Assembly: GCA_928212115.1 (NCBI GenBank)
Contig: CAKMRJ010005634.1
Coordinates: 124,706,105 to 124,770,104, forward strand
Reading direction: 5' to 3'
DNA: 64,000 nt
Source of the DNA: Lactuca virosa
Lineage: Eukaryota; Streptophyta; Magnoliopsida; Asterales; Asteraceae
Shown: positions 32,311 through 44,132 of the stretch, piece after piece
How the letters are laid out: each line of letters begins with the position of its first letter
Position numbering within the stretch: the stretch's first letter is position 1
Notes under the pieces: generated by a model
Told to the model about the DNA's origin: nothing
The model's input: only the letters and a program-made list of their open reading frames with translations
The model's database searches: none
Position numbers and translations under genes: made by a program

Positions 32311-33775
32311 GGTTAGGGTTTGTGAGAATTGTGAAACAACAATTATCTTGAAAGAATATTGGGGAAAATTGATGAGAGAGCATAAAGTCTTCAATTTACT
32401 CCACCAAAATCCTTTTGTAATCGATGTATAATATGAATTTAAACCGCTAACCAATGTGATTATGCCACGTGTTGCCTTCTTTGTTGGGTCAGTTTTCATA
32501 AAATTCGCCACGTCAGAAAAGTGATCATTACAATTTCCTAAAAGTCGCCACGTCAGAAAAAGTGATCATCACCTCCGCCGAACGTTTTGTTGATCCCAAT
32601 GAGATAAGAACCGTCACTAGTTTCGAACTGTCACCATAGAGTTTCTTCATCAAGAGAACACTTGGCCTTCGCTATGAGGTTAGGCTCATTCTCTATTGGG
32701 ATTGCAAAGCAAAATCATATGTCAGACTTTGCGAAATCTAGGTTTAAGTTGGTATTACCCAAAACCTGAAGGATTCAAGTGCAAATGTGTGCCAAAGAAT
32801 TAGTGGGAATCAAATTTAAAAACAATGTTCGTATAGTGACATCAAATAATATTTGATGTAAAGCAGTTGGATCCTAGGAAAAGATCACTTCATTCGACAT
32901 CAAGAGAGATGACGAACTGCTTGTATGGTTTCCCGTGAAATACAGTCGAATACTCCTCAATAAGGATCGAAGGGCCTCTTTTTGCACAAGTTTCGAAGGT
33001 AGGCACAATTTTTTTCAATGCCACAACTTAACATAAGTGTGAATTGATTGTACAAAATTACTTCTATGACTAGTGTAGTCAAGAACAAGTGTGAGGTTGG
33101 GTAACATATCAAAGTGACAAGAGTTCGAAAAGATATTCAGACGGAAATCATATTCTAATAAAAATATGATATGGATCCACTTGGGCAAAAATATCTTGGT
33201 TAAAGAACGTTTTATCAAGATCACGCATAACGAAAGGAATATGATTTTGAATATTGAAATATGGTACAAAAACAAATGTTTCGTTATAATCTTGAACCAG
33301 ATGTTCACCGTCAATTCCTTAAAAGTTGAGATTGTTGGGTTTCACCATCATCACGGAAAAATTAATCAGGATCATAAACACAAATTTGTGCAATATCTAC
33401 ATTCTGGTTGGTTTCTACCAGAGATGTCGAGGATATGCAGTAATGTGTGTGATCGTGAAGAAAATTTTTGGTGAAAAATATTGGTTAAGAAAACGCATTG
33501 TACCTCTGCTAATGATATGGACTTTACAGAAATCTCTTAACTCAAAAATGAGAAGAGAAAGGTAGCTCTTCGACTAATGTGAATATTGCATGTTTGGTAA
33601 GGAACATTCATAGTGAGAGATCCATTAAGGCTTCAAAACACATAGAGTATTTGAGGCTTAAGGGTCAACATATAGCAACATTCTTCTAGGGTCACCATAA
33701 TCCCAATGAAACAGTTCCTTTGAGATATCAAAATAAGTTCTTCACCGTTGTTATATGGGGTTCTCTGGAATTCGA
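32311..33775 (-). other. C1 pol 3' end, decayed, and spacer
   Basis: The RNase H region expected downstream of 33,776 is largely unrecognisable beyond LKGTVSLGLW near 33,690. The rest is AT-rich with short frames. A leader-like pyrimidine stretch directly precedes the accessory ORF. Confidence 0.45.
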
Positions 33776-34736
33776 TTAATACCTGGCACAATTACAAACA
33801 ACGAACATGATATCAGGTCTACTACCAGTTAAGTATAATAGAGAACCTATCATGCTTCTGTACAAACTGAGATCCACAACAAGCTTATCGAACGAAGGAC
33901 CTAAGCGCGTGCTGACTGCCATCGGTACTTTCACTTTTGAACTATTCGTCATGCCAAATTTCTCAAGCAAGTTACGAGTATACTTCTCTTGATTTATGAA
34001 AATACCTTCCATGCTTTGACGAATATTAATTTAATCCCAAAAAATTATTTATCTTACCCATCATGCTCATTTCGAACTGGATTTTCATCATATTTTCAAA
34101 TTCCCTAGACAACGAAGGGTCAGTTGAGCCAAAAATAATATCATCTACATAAATTTGAACTAGCATCAGATGATCCCCTACTTTCTTTTGAAATAAAGTA
34201 GGATCAACTAATCCTTGTTTAAATTTACAGAGTTTCAAGAAATTGGTAAGAGTTGCATACCAGGCTCGAGGTGCTTGTTTTAAGCCATAAACAGCCTTAT
34301 CAAGTATATAACAATGATAAGGAAATTTGTCATTTACAAAACCTAGTGGTTGTTCAACATAAACAGTTTCCTTTAAGACTCCATTGAGAAAAGCACACTT
34401 GACATCCATTTGGTAGACATCAAAGTCTTTATGTGCTGCATATGCAATAAATATTCAAATAGCCTCGAGTATTGCGACAGGGGCAAAGGTTTCCTCATAG
34501 TCAATACCTTCTTGTTGTGAATATCCTTTCACAACCAGTCTTGCTTTGTTTCGAACAACATTGCCTTCTTTATCAATTTTATTTTTAAGAATCCATTTTA
34601 AACCAATGACTGAAACATCATCAAGTTGTGGAACTAGTCTCCAAACCTTATTTCGTTGAAATTCAGCAAGTTCAGATTGCATTACAACAATCCAATCAGG
34701 ATCTTCCAATGCAACCTTAACTTTTTTTGTTTCCAT
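33776..34736 (-). pseudogene. C1 Copia reverse transcriptase
   Basis: Almost complete in two blocks. The first, 34,455-34,736, has LKWILKNKIDKEGNVVRNKA and YSQQEGIDYEETFAPVA. The second, 34,026-34,409, has MDVKCAFLNGVLKETVYVEQ, AVYGLKQAPRAWYATL and the catalytic YVDDIIFGS. Both metal-binding Asp of YVDD and the Asp of MDVK are kept. A stop at about 34,455 separates the blocks and another at 34,026 precedes the connection region (EKYTRNLLEKFGM, GSLLYLTGSRPDIMF; 33,776-34,012). The order and long linker upstream are typical of SIRE-type Copia elements. Confidence 0.9.
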
Positions 34737-34739
34737 TTT

Positions 34740-35369
34740 TCAAATGAACACATTAAACATACATAATTCCTGGTGAACATTCAGTATGTCGTTCTTGGCT
34801 CGAATTTGCGTACGCGTCATAACTCCAGCTTGAGGATCACCAAGAACATGTTTTTTTAGATGGTTTCGTGTCCAACTGTCCATCGGTGGATATGTAGGAT
34901 TAAAATCCAAAGGTTCATCTTTGAATATTTCATCCGTTTCATAACCTCCTGCATTCGACACATTATTAGAAACAACATGAAAAACTGTTAGTTTGATCAG
35001 TAGAAACATTATGTATTGATCCATTTAGCTCCCCCTTCGACTAAGGGATTTGGATTGTGATGCTCCCCCTCGAGATCAGCATTGTTTTGGCCATGCTCCC
35101 CCTCGAACTAATGTGTATTTCGATCATGCTCCCCCTCAACAGTTGAATCATGAATATGATCATGTGACATCGAACTCTAGTGCTCCCCTTCCACTTGATC
35201 ACCATGCAAAACAGGTAGACGTTAGACATGCACTTGTGAAGTTGAGGTTGATTGAGAATCATCTTCTTCCCTAGTCACCGTCGAATCATTAGAATGCTTT
35301 GATGCTTCAGGATCCGATTATCATCAGCATGAACTTCAACATCTATTGCTCTGTCAGGAACACCAAACA
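34740..35369 (-). pseudogene. C1 integrase to reverse transcriptase linker
   Basis: This region contains repeated short motifs (CTCCCCCTCGA-type at 35,065, 35,095 and 35,130 on the plus strand). It ends in a WTRNHLKKHVLGDPQAGVMT block that resembles the conserved H-P-x-x-x-V-I-G-D-P-x-x-G-V-x-T-R segment before Copia reverse transcriptase. Several stops are present. Confidence 0.7.
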
Positions 35370-36362
35370 TTAATCAACATGGAAAAAATTCACATTTACT
35401 GACTCATCATTCGTTTCAGAAAGAATTTGCTTTTGTGTGAAAATCTGTTCGACACGTTTGACGTGATCATCATCGAAAGTAAGATTAAATGTTTCCTCAG
35501 TATTTCTTGTTCGCTTATTCAACACCCGATATGCTACTGAGTTGTGAGAGTATCCTAAGAATATTTCATCAGCTTTTGATTGAAATTTTGAAAGATTATC
35601 TTTGAGATTCATGATAAAGCACCTGCAACCAAAAACATGGAAAATTTTGAAATTAGGTTTTCGATTGTTGATGATTTCATAAGGGGTGATGTTAAAACGA
35701 TGATGAATGAATGAACAGTTTTGTGTGAAACACACTGTCGAGACTGCTTCTGCCCAGAGATATTGAGGCAAATTCGCATATGTCACTATTGTTCTTGCTG
35801 CTTTGCATAAGGATCTATTCCTCTGTTCGACAACACCATTTTGTTGTTGTGTGTAAGAAGATGAAAAATTATGTGAAATCCCTAATTCATCCAAGAATGA
35901 ATCAAGAGTCTGATTCTTGAATTCTAAACTATTATCGCTTTTGATTCTTCTAACTTTCTTCCTCATGCTTAATTTGATGTTCTTTATGAAATCTATCACT
36001 ACTTGAGCAGTTTTAGACTTCTGACGAAGAAAGAACACCCAAGTAAACCTTGAAAAGTCATCAACAATGACCAATATGTACTTCTTCTTATTGAAAGTCT
36101 TAACATCCGTAGATCCACAAAGATCAATGTGAAGAAGTTCCAAAGGTTCGGTGATCTTTGAGTCGATGATGATGGGATGACCTTGACGATGTTGCTTTCC
36201 ATGTTCACATGTTGCACATAGCAAATCATTATCAAATTTTAATACATGTAAGCCACAAACAAGATCATGTACAACCAGTTTGTTAAGATTCTTGAAATTC
36301 ATATGGGAGTGTCGATGATGCCACAACCAGCTAAGGTCTGATGAGGCTTCAAAAGCAAGCAA
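35370..36362 (-). pseudogene. C1 Copia integrase, one long open frame
   Basis: A 330-residue open frame covers the zinc-binding region (HRHSHMNFKNLNKL then CATCEHGKQHRQGH), the core (LHIDLCGSTDVKTF; RRIKSDNSLEFKNQ; NGVVEQRNRSLCKAAR) and the C-terminal GKF-like region (FHVFGCRCFIMNLKDNLSKF). The D-D-E catalytic triad and the HHCC zinc ligands are visible, so this is the best-preserved enzyme domain in the window. It is out of frame with the GAG-pre-integrase ORF and separated by stops from protease and reverse transcriptase, so the polyprotein is broken. Confidence 0.92.
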
Positions 36363-36760
36363 ACAGAGGGAACATCAACAATGGGCTTCATGTCGAGTGT
36401 GAACATGTCACGTTTCCTTTTCGACTTAAGAAAAACTTCCTTCATTTCTTTGTTTGAGATGATACTTCCTTCTTCATCGAAGACTACTTCATTTCTAGTG
36501 CCCACTACAAGTTGTGAAACACTTATCAAGTTGTGTTGGAATCCTTCGACATATGCCACTCTGTTTATAGTAAACTTCCCGTTTGTTACTTTTCCATAAC
36601 CTTTCACTTTGCATTTTTGATTGTTTCAAAACTTCACAACTCCAGCATTATCCAAACTTCTATAGTCTTGCATGTTCTTATTTCGACTTGTCATGTCATG
36701 AGAACAACCACTATCGATATACCAATGTTCATCGTATTGGTCGTCACAAATTACTTGCAA
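36363..36760 (-). pseudogene. C1 Copia protease and GAG-pre-integrase domain
   Basis: Near 36,710 the minus strand reads WYIDSGCSHDMTSRNKNMQD, an intact D-S-G aspartic protease site. A stop follows at about 36,630. The continuation KVKGYGKVTNGKFTINRVAY and GFQHNLISVSQLV leads into the GAG-pre-integrase domain. The overlap with the integrase ORF in another frame at 36,299-36,362 marks a frameshift. Confidence 0.88.
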
Positions 36761-37509
36761 TCACTCAAAAGAATTTAGGTCCCTAAGGATTTTTGGGTCC
36801 TTGGATATCAGTTTGAAATGCATTATGAAATGAAGAACCTAGCACCCAATTTTGAACTTTTGACTTTAAACTATACATTAAGTCAACTTCAACTGAGTTG
36901 GGCATCAAAAATGTAATCATTCAATGGTTTAGGTTCGACACTAACTTTCCCTTTTCCATCAACAGTTCGTTGTTTTTCAACTTTTGTCTTGGGAATTTCT
37001 TTCCACGGTTTCACTGATGGATTCGATTCCAATGATGACGAACTACCATTTTGTGACTCGTTCAAGTAGATTTTCTAAGAATACTTAATTTTCTCAGCAA
37101 AGAACTTTCCTTATTGGTATCGCTTCCCTTTGCCTTCGAGCCAATGGTTGATATTCTTCACATCATTTTTCCCTTTCACAAAAAGAAGCTTTGACTTTCT
37201 GCTTTGATTCCGGATTTGGAAAATTAGGTTTTGTTGGCTTAAGCGGTTCATTTTTCTTCCCTTTTACTTCCAATTTTTCAAAATTTCGTTTTGCAAAAGA
37301 TGGAATTGGAGAATTGTAAAACCGATTTTGATGTTGCTTATTATAAACAACCGATGTTCGATTAAAAATCTTTTGTCCTTGTGGAAAAGTTCTTTAACTT
37401 TGAGCTTGATTGAAATTACTTTGTTCATTACTTCGAACAAATTTCTTTAAAATTAGTTTTGAGAAAGCCTTTCATTTTGAGGATATGGAAGAAAATTACT
37501 TGGATGTTG
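36761..37509 (-). pseudogene. C1 gag-protease linker, distal part
   Basis: Basic, Lys-rich fragments (for example SVKPWKEIPKTKVEKQRTV) with many stops and frameshifts, as expected for the gag tail before the protease. It stops at the target duplication GTTTT of the 11.2-kb Gypsy insertion and resumes at 48,746. Confidence 0.6.
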
Positions 37510-37514
37510 GTTTT
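37510..37514. repeat. Target-site duplication GTTTT, left copy
   Basis: GTTTT directly precedes the LTR start at 37,515 and matches 48,741-48,745 after the second LTR, showing a single intact insertion. Confidence 0.92.
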
Positions 37515-40500
37515 TGTCACACCCCAAAATCGGAACGGCGGAAACGTTCTGGGGTGGAGGACGTCATGTCAAGTATCACAACATATGTAGTATAGTAATC
37601 AAAGTACAACAACCATTGCATTAATAGTAATAATTTTTATATAGGTTACATTTAGCAACAACATCGAAACTAAATACAGAGAGTAATATAAAATGCAGCT
37701 AGGTATAAGGTTGTCTTCACAAAAGCTTCCGGATTCTACCTGTCTACTGACGACCTGAGAATACAAGTTATTTTGAAAGAGAGTATCAGCATTTTAATGC
37801 TGGTGAGTTCATAAGTATTTTAATGACATTGATATAAATACATGTTATTCATCAAAATGATCTCACAAATGATGGCAATTAGAATTTACAGAGTATTAGA
37901 ATTTCTCCCAGAAAATCCTATATCTTCTAATAAAAGTAGTCTTCTACCAAGACCCGATTGTTTTATGTTTAAACGAATGAGTTTCCCTACTAAAAGCAGT
38001 CTTCTACCAAGACCTTACTGTTTTATTGTTAAAGGAATATTTTCCCCCAAAAGTTACTATCATTATCAAAATATAGTTTATACTTTACTGAATATGTGAA
38101 AGATCACAAGTAAAAGTAATAGGGAAAATTATACTTTACTTCAGCAATGACGTTGCTGTTTATAAGTAATAAAATACAACTCCAGGTAGTCGTAAGTAGA
38201 CAATACACCTCGAGGAGTCTAAAGGAGTAAAATACAGACTCCAGGTGGTATTAAATGAACAATACACCTTGGGGAGTCTAAAGTAAATGAAATACAGACT
38301 CCAGGTGGTATTAAATGAACAATACACCTTGGGGAGTCTAAAGTAAATGAAATACAGACTCCAGGTGGTATTAAATGAACAATACACCTTGGGGAGTCTA
38401 AAGTAACCTTTAATCCTAAGTAGGTTAGTTTAAAGGTTTAAAATGTGGCCTAGTGTATAACTTAGGAAAATATACTATGATGGTTTCATATGTAGAAAAA
38501 TACCATGATAATACTTATTACCTTAATGCCATGAATTATAAGGTAATTGTAAAGATACTCGTAACCATACTGATTGACGGATGTAAACACGACGACCTGC
38601 TGGCGTCGAAATGAATGTGACATTTGTCACCCCTTGGCTTGGTCGGCCGGGACTGTAGCTAGTAGTCAGGATGTGGGATGGTCTGTCCCGTATAGATCTA
38701 TACACACAATGCTCGCTCTCCCTCCAGGAGACTCTGGTTACCACTCGACAATGGTGAAATCCGCGTCATGAGGATGTATCTCGTGTTTTGATTTCTATAT
38801 ACCTTTCTTTTTACTATAAGTACAAGTTCTTAGAATATACATATAACTAAGTTCTCCTTCATGAAAGTTATGGTTGGTTTCTAAACTATACGTATTATAG
38901 TTTACTCGAGAGGTTATCTAGATGCCTTTGCTACCCAAAGGTGTTGAACTGGAATAAGAGTATTAACATCTAACCAGATATACATAAGATATAACTAGGA
39001 CTTCAACGACACTCGGACAAATAACCGGATGCTCTAAGTCCACAACCAAACAAGGAACAGGAAATAAAGTGGGTTATCAGTCCTAAGTCCTTCAAACCCT
39101 ACTTATATAACTATATCTATATAGACATGAATCTATCAAGAATATAAGTTTAAAAGACTTTGATAAAAGCTTGGTAATTTAAAGGAGACTTTGGTACTTT
39201 AAAAGATATTTGAAAACAAAATATGAAAACCTTTAGCTGGATAAAACAGTTTAACATGCAGAAATCTTTTTGCTATACAGTTATTAATCACATGTGGTTG
39301 ATATAATAACTTTATAGTTCAACTTGTATTCCCCCCATAAAAGCATTTAAAATCATTTAAAAAGGTTGATTAAGGGGTATGAACTCACCTGAAGTGGGTG
39401 ATTCGGATGAACGGGTGGTATAGGATGCTAAGTATCAAGTGAGGACTTGAACACACACGCGGATCCTATTGAGCATGCAATGATACATTTATGTATCTAA
39501 TTAGTCATTTAATAACTAATTAAGCAAGTAAAGACACTCAAATACATGAAAACACTTTGTTTCAAGTGCTAGGAGTGCTAAGGGTTGCATCTTAAGAGAG
39601 TATGGCCTCACATTGGAGTTTACTCCCCATATGGTAGCACCATATGGGTTTACGGTTCTAGGACCATTTCCTCCATGAGTTTACAACCGTAAACTCATGG
39701 CAATGGTGCCATTGTGTGTTTTAAGGTCCTACACCACACAAGGAAGTAACCTAGACTCGAATCCAAGGCTTAGGAAGTGACTAGGGCTCGGAATGGCCCT
39801 TCTTTGGAGTTTACGGTCCTTGGACCACTCCTTGGGAGTTTACGGTCGTAAACCCATGAGTTTACGGCCGTAAACTCTTGGTCACCTCTACATATTCATG
39901 TTTTGGGGTTTCTAGTTCATGCATGCAAGGTTCTAGTCCTTTACACAAGCCATAGAAGGTATTAGGGGCACCTAAACCTCACTTGAAGGTGTTTACGGTC
40001 CAAGAAGATCTCCTTGAACCGTAAACACATATGTTCTTGGGGATTTTGATGTTCTTCAAGGGTTTAACATGTATTCTAAGCAAACAACTAGTTAGGAGGA
40101 GTGTACTTACTTATGGGAAGCTTGTAGGAGTGTTTAAGGGCCAAGAACACTAGTGTGTGTTCTTGGTGTTTTGAAGAACACTTGGAAATCTAAGAAAAGA
40201 GGAGATTTCCATGGATGAAATCGAGTATAAACACTAGATAAAGTGTTATATGAACAAATCAAGGAAAGAAACACTTACATTTTTGAAGGATTTGGAAGAT
40301 GGTCCTATGATAGTTGAGAGAAAACTTGGGCGTTCTTGAACTAGGAAGTGGGAAATGAAAGAATGAAGGGTAAACTCATGCTATATGCATGAGTTCATGG
40401 TCAAAGGGCGTTTACGGCCCAAACTCCCTTGTTTGGCCGTAAACACCTAGTCAAGGTGTTAAATGTTTACTTGTTCCACAACACTCCTAACGGATACTTC

Positions 40501-40645
40501 CATTTATTTGTTTGTTTGACGGAAAAATTAATATAAAACACCCAAACAAAATTAAAACCAGCCAAAAATGTACTGAGATGAATTTGACCATTATTGATGT
40601 GCTTGACTGCGGAGTTTATACAAATGGAAATTTCGGGTTGTCACA
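37515..40645 (-). mobile_element. 3' LTR of the 11.2-kb Gypsy element
   Basis: Plus-strand ends are TGTCACACCCCAAAATC and TTTCGGGTTGTCACA. It is near-identical to 45,667-48,740. It contains a 60-base tandem repeat (three copies here, two in the partner) and palindromic blocks such as GTTTACGGCCGTAAAC. Confidence 0.92.
38229..38408. repeat. 60-base tandem repeat in the Gypsy 3' LTR
   Basis: Three units contain AATACAGACTCCAGGTGG followed by ACACCTTGGGGAGTCTAAA. The partner LTR has two full units (46,381-46,498). The repetitive YCSFNTTWSLYF frame across it is an artefact. Confidence 0.93.
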
Positions 40646-40666
40646 TCATCCCCCCGTTAGAGGGAA
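40646..40666 (-). promoter_or_regulatory. Gypsy polypurine tract
   Basis: On the minus strand CTAACGGGGGGATGA directly precedes the 3' LTR start TGTGACAACCCG, the expected plus-strand primer. Confidence 0.8.
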
Positions 40667-40702
40667 TTTCGTCTCGAAATTATAGTTCAAGCAACTAAGT
40701 TA

Positions 40703-41040
40703 TTATAAAATAACTAAGAAAAAGAGATGGGGATGTTTAAGTTTCATTTGATCCTCGCACTCCCAAGTGAATTCAGGTCTTCGCTCGGCGTTCCAGCGAA
40801 CCTTCACTATCGTGATACGGCTTTCTTTTTTCGCTTGACCTCTCGGTCCATGATCTCTTCAGGTTCTCCTACGAAGTTGGGGCTCTCAATGATTTCGATC
40901 TCGACGAGTGGGATTACAAGAGTCACATCGGACAAGCACTTTTTCAAGTTGAGACGTGGGATAGATTCGGATGGAAATTATGGAATCCCTAAAGTAGTCG
41001 ACGTCTGACGGAGGTTGGACCAATTCTTATCAAGAATCCC
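40703..41040 (-). pseudogene. Gypsy pol C-terminus (integrase tail) remnant
   Basis: The minus strand reads LNLKKCLSDVTLVIPLVEIE and GEPEEIMDREVKRKKK and, after a frameshift near 40,820, IVKVRWNAERRPEFTWECED ending HPHLF and a stop at 40,703. This is the conserved end of Ty3/Gypsy integrase (N-L-K-K-C-L-x-D then V-K-V-x-W-x-x-R-x-G-P-E-x-T-W-E). Upstream traces of the G-P-F-x-I-L-x-x-I-G-P block occur near 41,030. The rest of pol is not recognised. Confidence 0.85.
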
Positions 41041-43454
41041 TGATGGTCCTAAGTTCTTGGGAAGATAGAATGTTTCAGTACTTGGAACATAATGTACTTC
41101 CATGGTTAGATCATCACTTGGCGTGATCGCCATTCTGAAATTCCACAAGTTCTCTCTTACTGGAGTGTAGTCTTCCGGGTTGGTTCTTAGAAGGCTCAGG
41201 TCGTCTTCGGATTCGTATTTCCTACTGATTGGTTTTCGGAGGTTTTCTGGATCATTGGAGGTATTGGCTATATACTAGCATCTATTGGTTACGTGGCATC
41301 TATCTCGACCCTGTGCAAAATGGACCTGCACTTCTGACACTCGAGGTGTTTCTAACAGAAACTCTTAAAGTCAGTGAGATAGAGGGTTTTATCAGACGAT
41401 GTTTAGAAATTTTCAACTTTTGTCACCATCTAATAGATGCTTTCACAGTATGATTCCTAATTAGAAAGAATCATTCTCTTACTCGCTTTGCTGTTTCATG
41501 GATAGCAGCCTCTGATCAGGGCTAACTTCGTCCTAAGAGATTTTCTGAAGCGCTTCACTAATTCAGGAGGTGGTTCGACTATCTCTTTCGGGATAGTATT
41601 CTTTGGAACACCTAGTAGTCTAACAAATCTCTAAGACTTGCACCATTCTCCATCGCGTCTGTTCCCTCCAGTTTGTAGGAAGCGCGTGTTCTTGTATAAC
41701 CCATCGACTAACACTTGGACTGGTGTCGAGTTTATAATCTCTTTATGATCTGGGTTATAAAGCTTAACGCAACTTACCATCTACTTTATTCAAGTACTCT
41801 TGGTTGCGGAGGTAGTCATGTGGTTCTTAGCATCTTAGTATTTACTTTGGAGAATGCAGTCTATCGTCTATAGGGTGACGGTGACTTTTCTCACATGAGG
41901 AGGCATTGGGTTCTAGGCACTACTCGTTTGTATCCGGATGGACGAAGTGCCTGAGTAATGCGAGTATCCCTTGCAACTACTCTTCCGGTGTTACTGTGTT
42001 TCTCTACCTAGATTAAATCTAGATAGCATAAGATTCTGGTACTCAGAACCTCTAATTTCCTCATCCATTCATCTCTGTCACAGCTTTCCAGGTTTCATAG
42101 CCCACTACTGAGATGCTTAATTTGTGGGATTAGGCGCGAATGGATGGTCGTAGTCAATATTTTTGACTCTTACGACTTGAGTTACTTTTCCTAACTGAGG
42201 GTGTTAGCTACTATGTTGGCTTAACCGGGATGACAACAAATTTCGAATTCGTGGTCATTTTAGTAGCTCAACCCACAGTGGTTCTCTTGACTCCAGCTCC
42301 TTTTTCTATGGGATAGGATGAAGGGTCTTATTATAAGGTTCATGGTAGACCTCATACTCGGCTCAATCACTAACACTCGGTGTATGCAAGTCGTATATAA
42401 TTGAGATTTACAGGATGTTCAAATGTGTGGCCCCACCCCAAACCCACAACCATACAAGGAACAGGGAGTAGGGAGGAAGCACCCATCTTAAATCTTATCG
42501 ATCTAAATCATATACCACTCTAATGCATATACTCAGTAGTAGTAAGTTAATCCCATGAGTTCTTTCTCTTGGTTCACGAACCTGGTTGTGCGGTGCTAAT
42601 GGTCTTTCTGGGGGCTCCACTGAGTAGGCCTCGGGCAGTTATTGTCTTCTGGAATATCTGCAGTGCCTTTCGTTTCCGGTTTTAAAGTCTAACGGGGTTG
42701 ATTAACAGCACGCGGTACCCCTCTCCTGGGTACTTCTGAAGGTTGGACGAGAGATACGACTGACGGTTCGCATTAGGTTTTCCTTATTAGGTTCGAAAGA
42801 ACCTTTATTCGATGCACAGGATACGGTGAAAGTTCATTTTACACAGCACTAGGAATTCTTGCATGGTTGAACCAAGTCAAGCCATGGCTGACGGTAGTGT
42901 CGAAATTTACAACCACCGACATGATATGGAATGAAGATCGATAGGACCGTGTGCTGAACAGGGCACACAAGTTCTTAGCGTCTCGGGTTTCATCCAGGGT
43001 ATCACTATCGTGGATACTTGGACCGAGATGGTTGACGCTGAACTCTAAGGGTCCTGATGTTTCGGAATAATGTACTTTTCATGAATGGGTTTCTCACAAG
43101 GGCTCTCTATAACCGCCTACTATACACTAGTCATGTATAATTAAGATTAAAAGGACTGGTGACTGAGCGACTCCGCCCTAAATCCACAACCAAACAAGGA
43201 ACAGGAGATAAGGCAGCATCACTCACTCGAGGTCTATCAATCTTAATTATAAATGGCCTTAACTTTATATACTAAGCCATCATAGCTTTACGTGATGGGT
43301 TTTTAAGTTTTTACAACAGTGATGCGACTTTCACCTTAACGAGGGAGTAATTACAATTAGAATTGATTATTTAAAGGTTTCGGTTAGCTACTTAGGATTG
43401 AGAAACGTACCAAAATTCTACCGAGTACTTTGATGCTTCCCCTAGGCATTAGGG
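41041..43454. other. Gypsy internal region without intact genes
   Basis: No reverse transcriptase, RNase H or protease motif can be read. The stretch contains two copies (42,444 and 43,184) of a foldback module shared with the LTRs. Short open frames are unsupported. Confidence 0.5.
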
Positions 43455-44048
43455 TTAAACTCCTCCTGCGCCCTTGTCATTTCTTTCAGGTGGGCAGTCC
43501 CTCTTAAAGTGCCAAATTTCACCACATAGGTGGCATACTGGACTGGTCCCAACATTGGTGGTTGATGTAATGAACTCAACCGGGGTTCTGCAGATGCGAG
43601 CGACATGCCCCTTCATGTTGCACCTAACACAAAAGAGTTCTCGACAGATACCATGATGATGGTAGTTACACTTGCTGCAGCGGGGGAGGTTTCCTAGGTA
43701 TGGTCTTCCAGGTGTCGAGGCAGAAGGGTTGACAGAGGCATTGACCACTTCAGCTCGTTGCCCTTCAGAAGGTCCTTGAGTCGAGGTACTTCCCTCCTCG
43801 TTCTCTAACTTTCTTTTCAGTGGATTAGGTTGGAGTTCTGGTGTGGTTTTACACACCGGCGCTGGTTGCTGTTGTCCATTGCTATGATCAGGATTCCTGA
43901 TAGGGCTCCTGCTAACATTGGTGTTGTTAGCGTTCAGGTGAGCCATGACAGCTGCTACGGCTGCTGAAACTGCAGCTTGAAACGTAGCTTCATCGATTTG
44001 AAGAATAGGTGTCTTACCAGTGGGTTGGTTGTGTTTCTTTGGAGGCAT
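43455..44048 (-). pseudogene. Gypsy gag with two zinc knuckles, capsid core deleted
   Basis: The frame starts at MPPKKHNQPTGKTPILQ (ATG at 44,048; an upstream in-frame ATG at 44,132 lies in the leader). It runs through an Ala-rich helix (FQAAVSAAVAAVMAHL) and a basic, Ser/Thr-rich stretch to the nucleocapsid: CSKCNYHHHGICRELFC with a linked CNMKGHVARIC knuckle, and then CHLCGEIWHFKRDC (C-x2-C-x4-H-x4-C). The N-terminus and the tandem knuckles are typical of Gypsy gag in Asteraceae-type elements, but the roughly 250-residue retrotransposon-gag capsid domain expected between them is absent. The frame is open for 198 codons, so a short nucleic-acid-binding protein could still be encoded. Confidence 0.85.
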
Positions 44049-44132
44049 GGTTTTTCCTACACGAAAAGGAACACAAGCTGATGAGAAACGATGGTTAACC
44101 CTAGATGTATCTTCCTTAACTATTATAGTCAT

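Noticed and set aside
38160..38387. 75-codon frame with three YCSFNTTWSLYF repeats
   Set aside because: It follows a 60-base non-coding tandem repeat whose length happens to be a multiple of three.
38523..38771. Paired frames repeated at 46,615-46,863 as a conserved small protein
   Set aside because: Both lie in the two LTR copies of one element, so identity reflects LTR duplication and not protein conservation.
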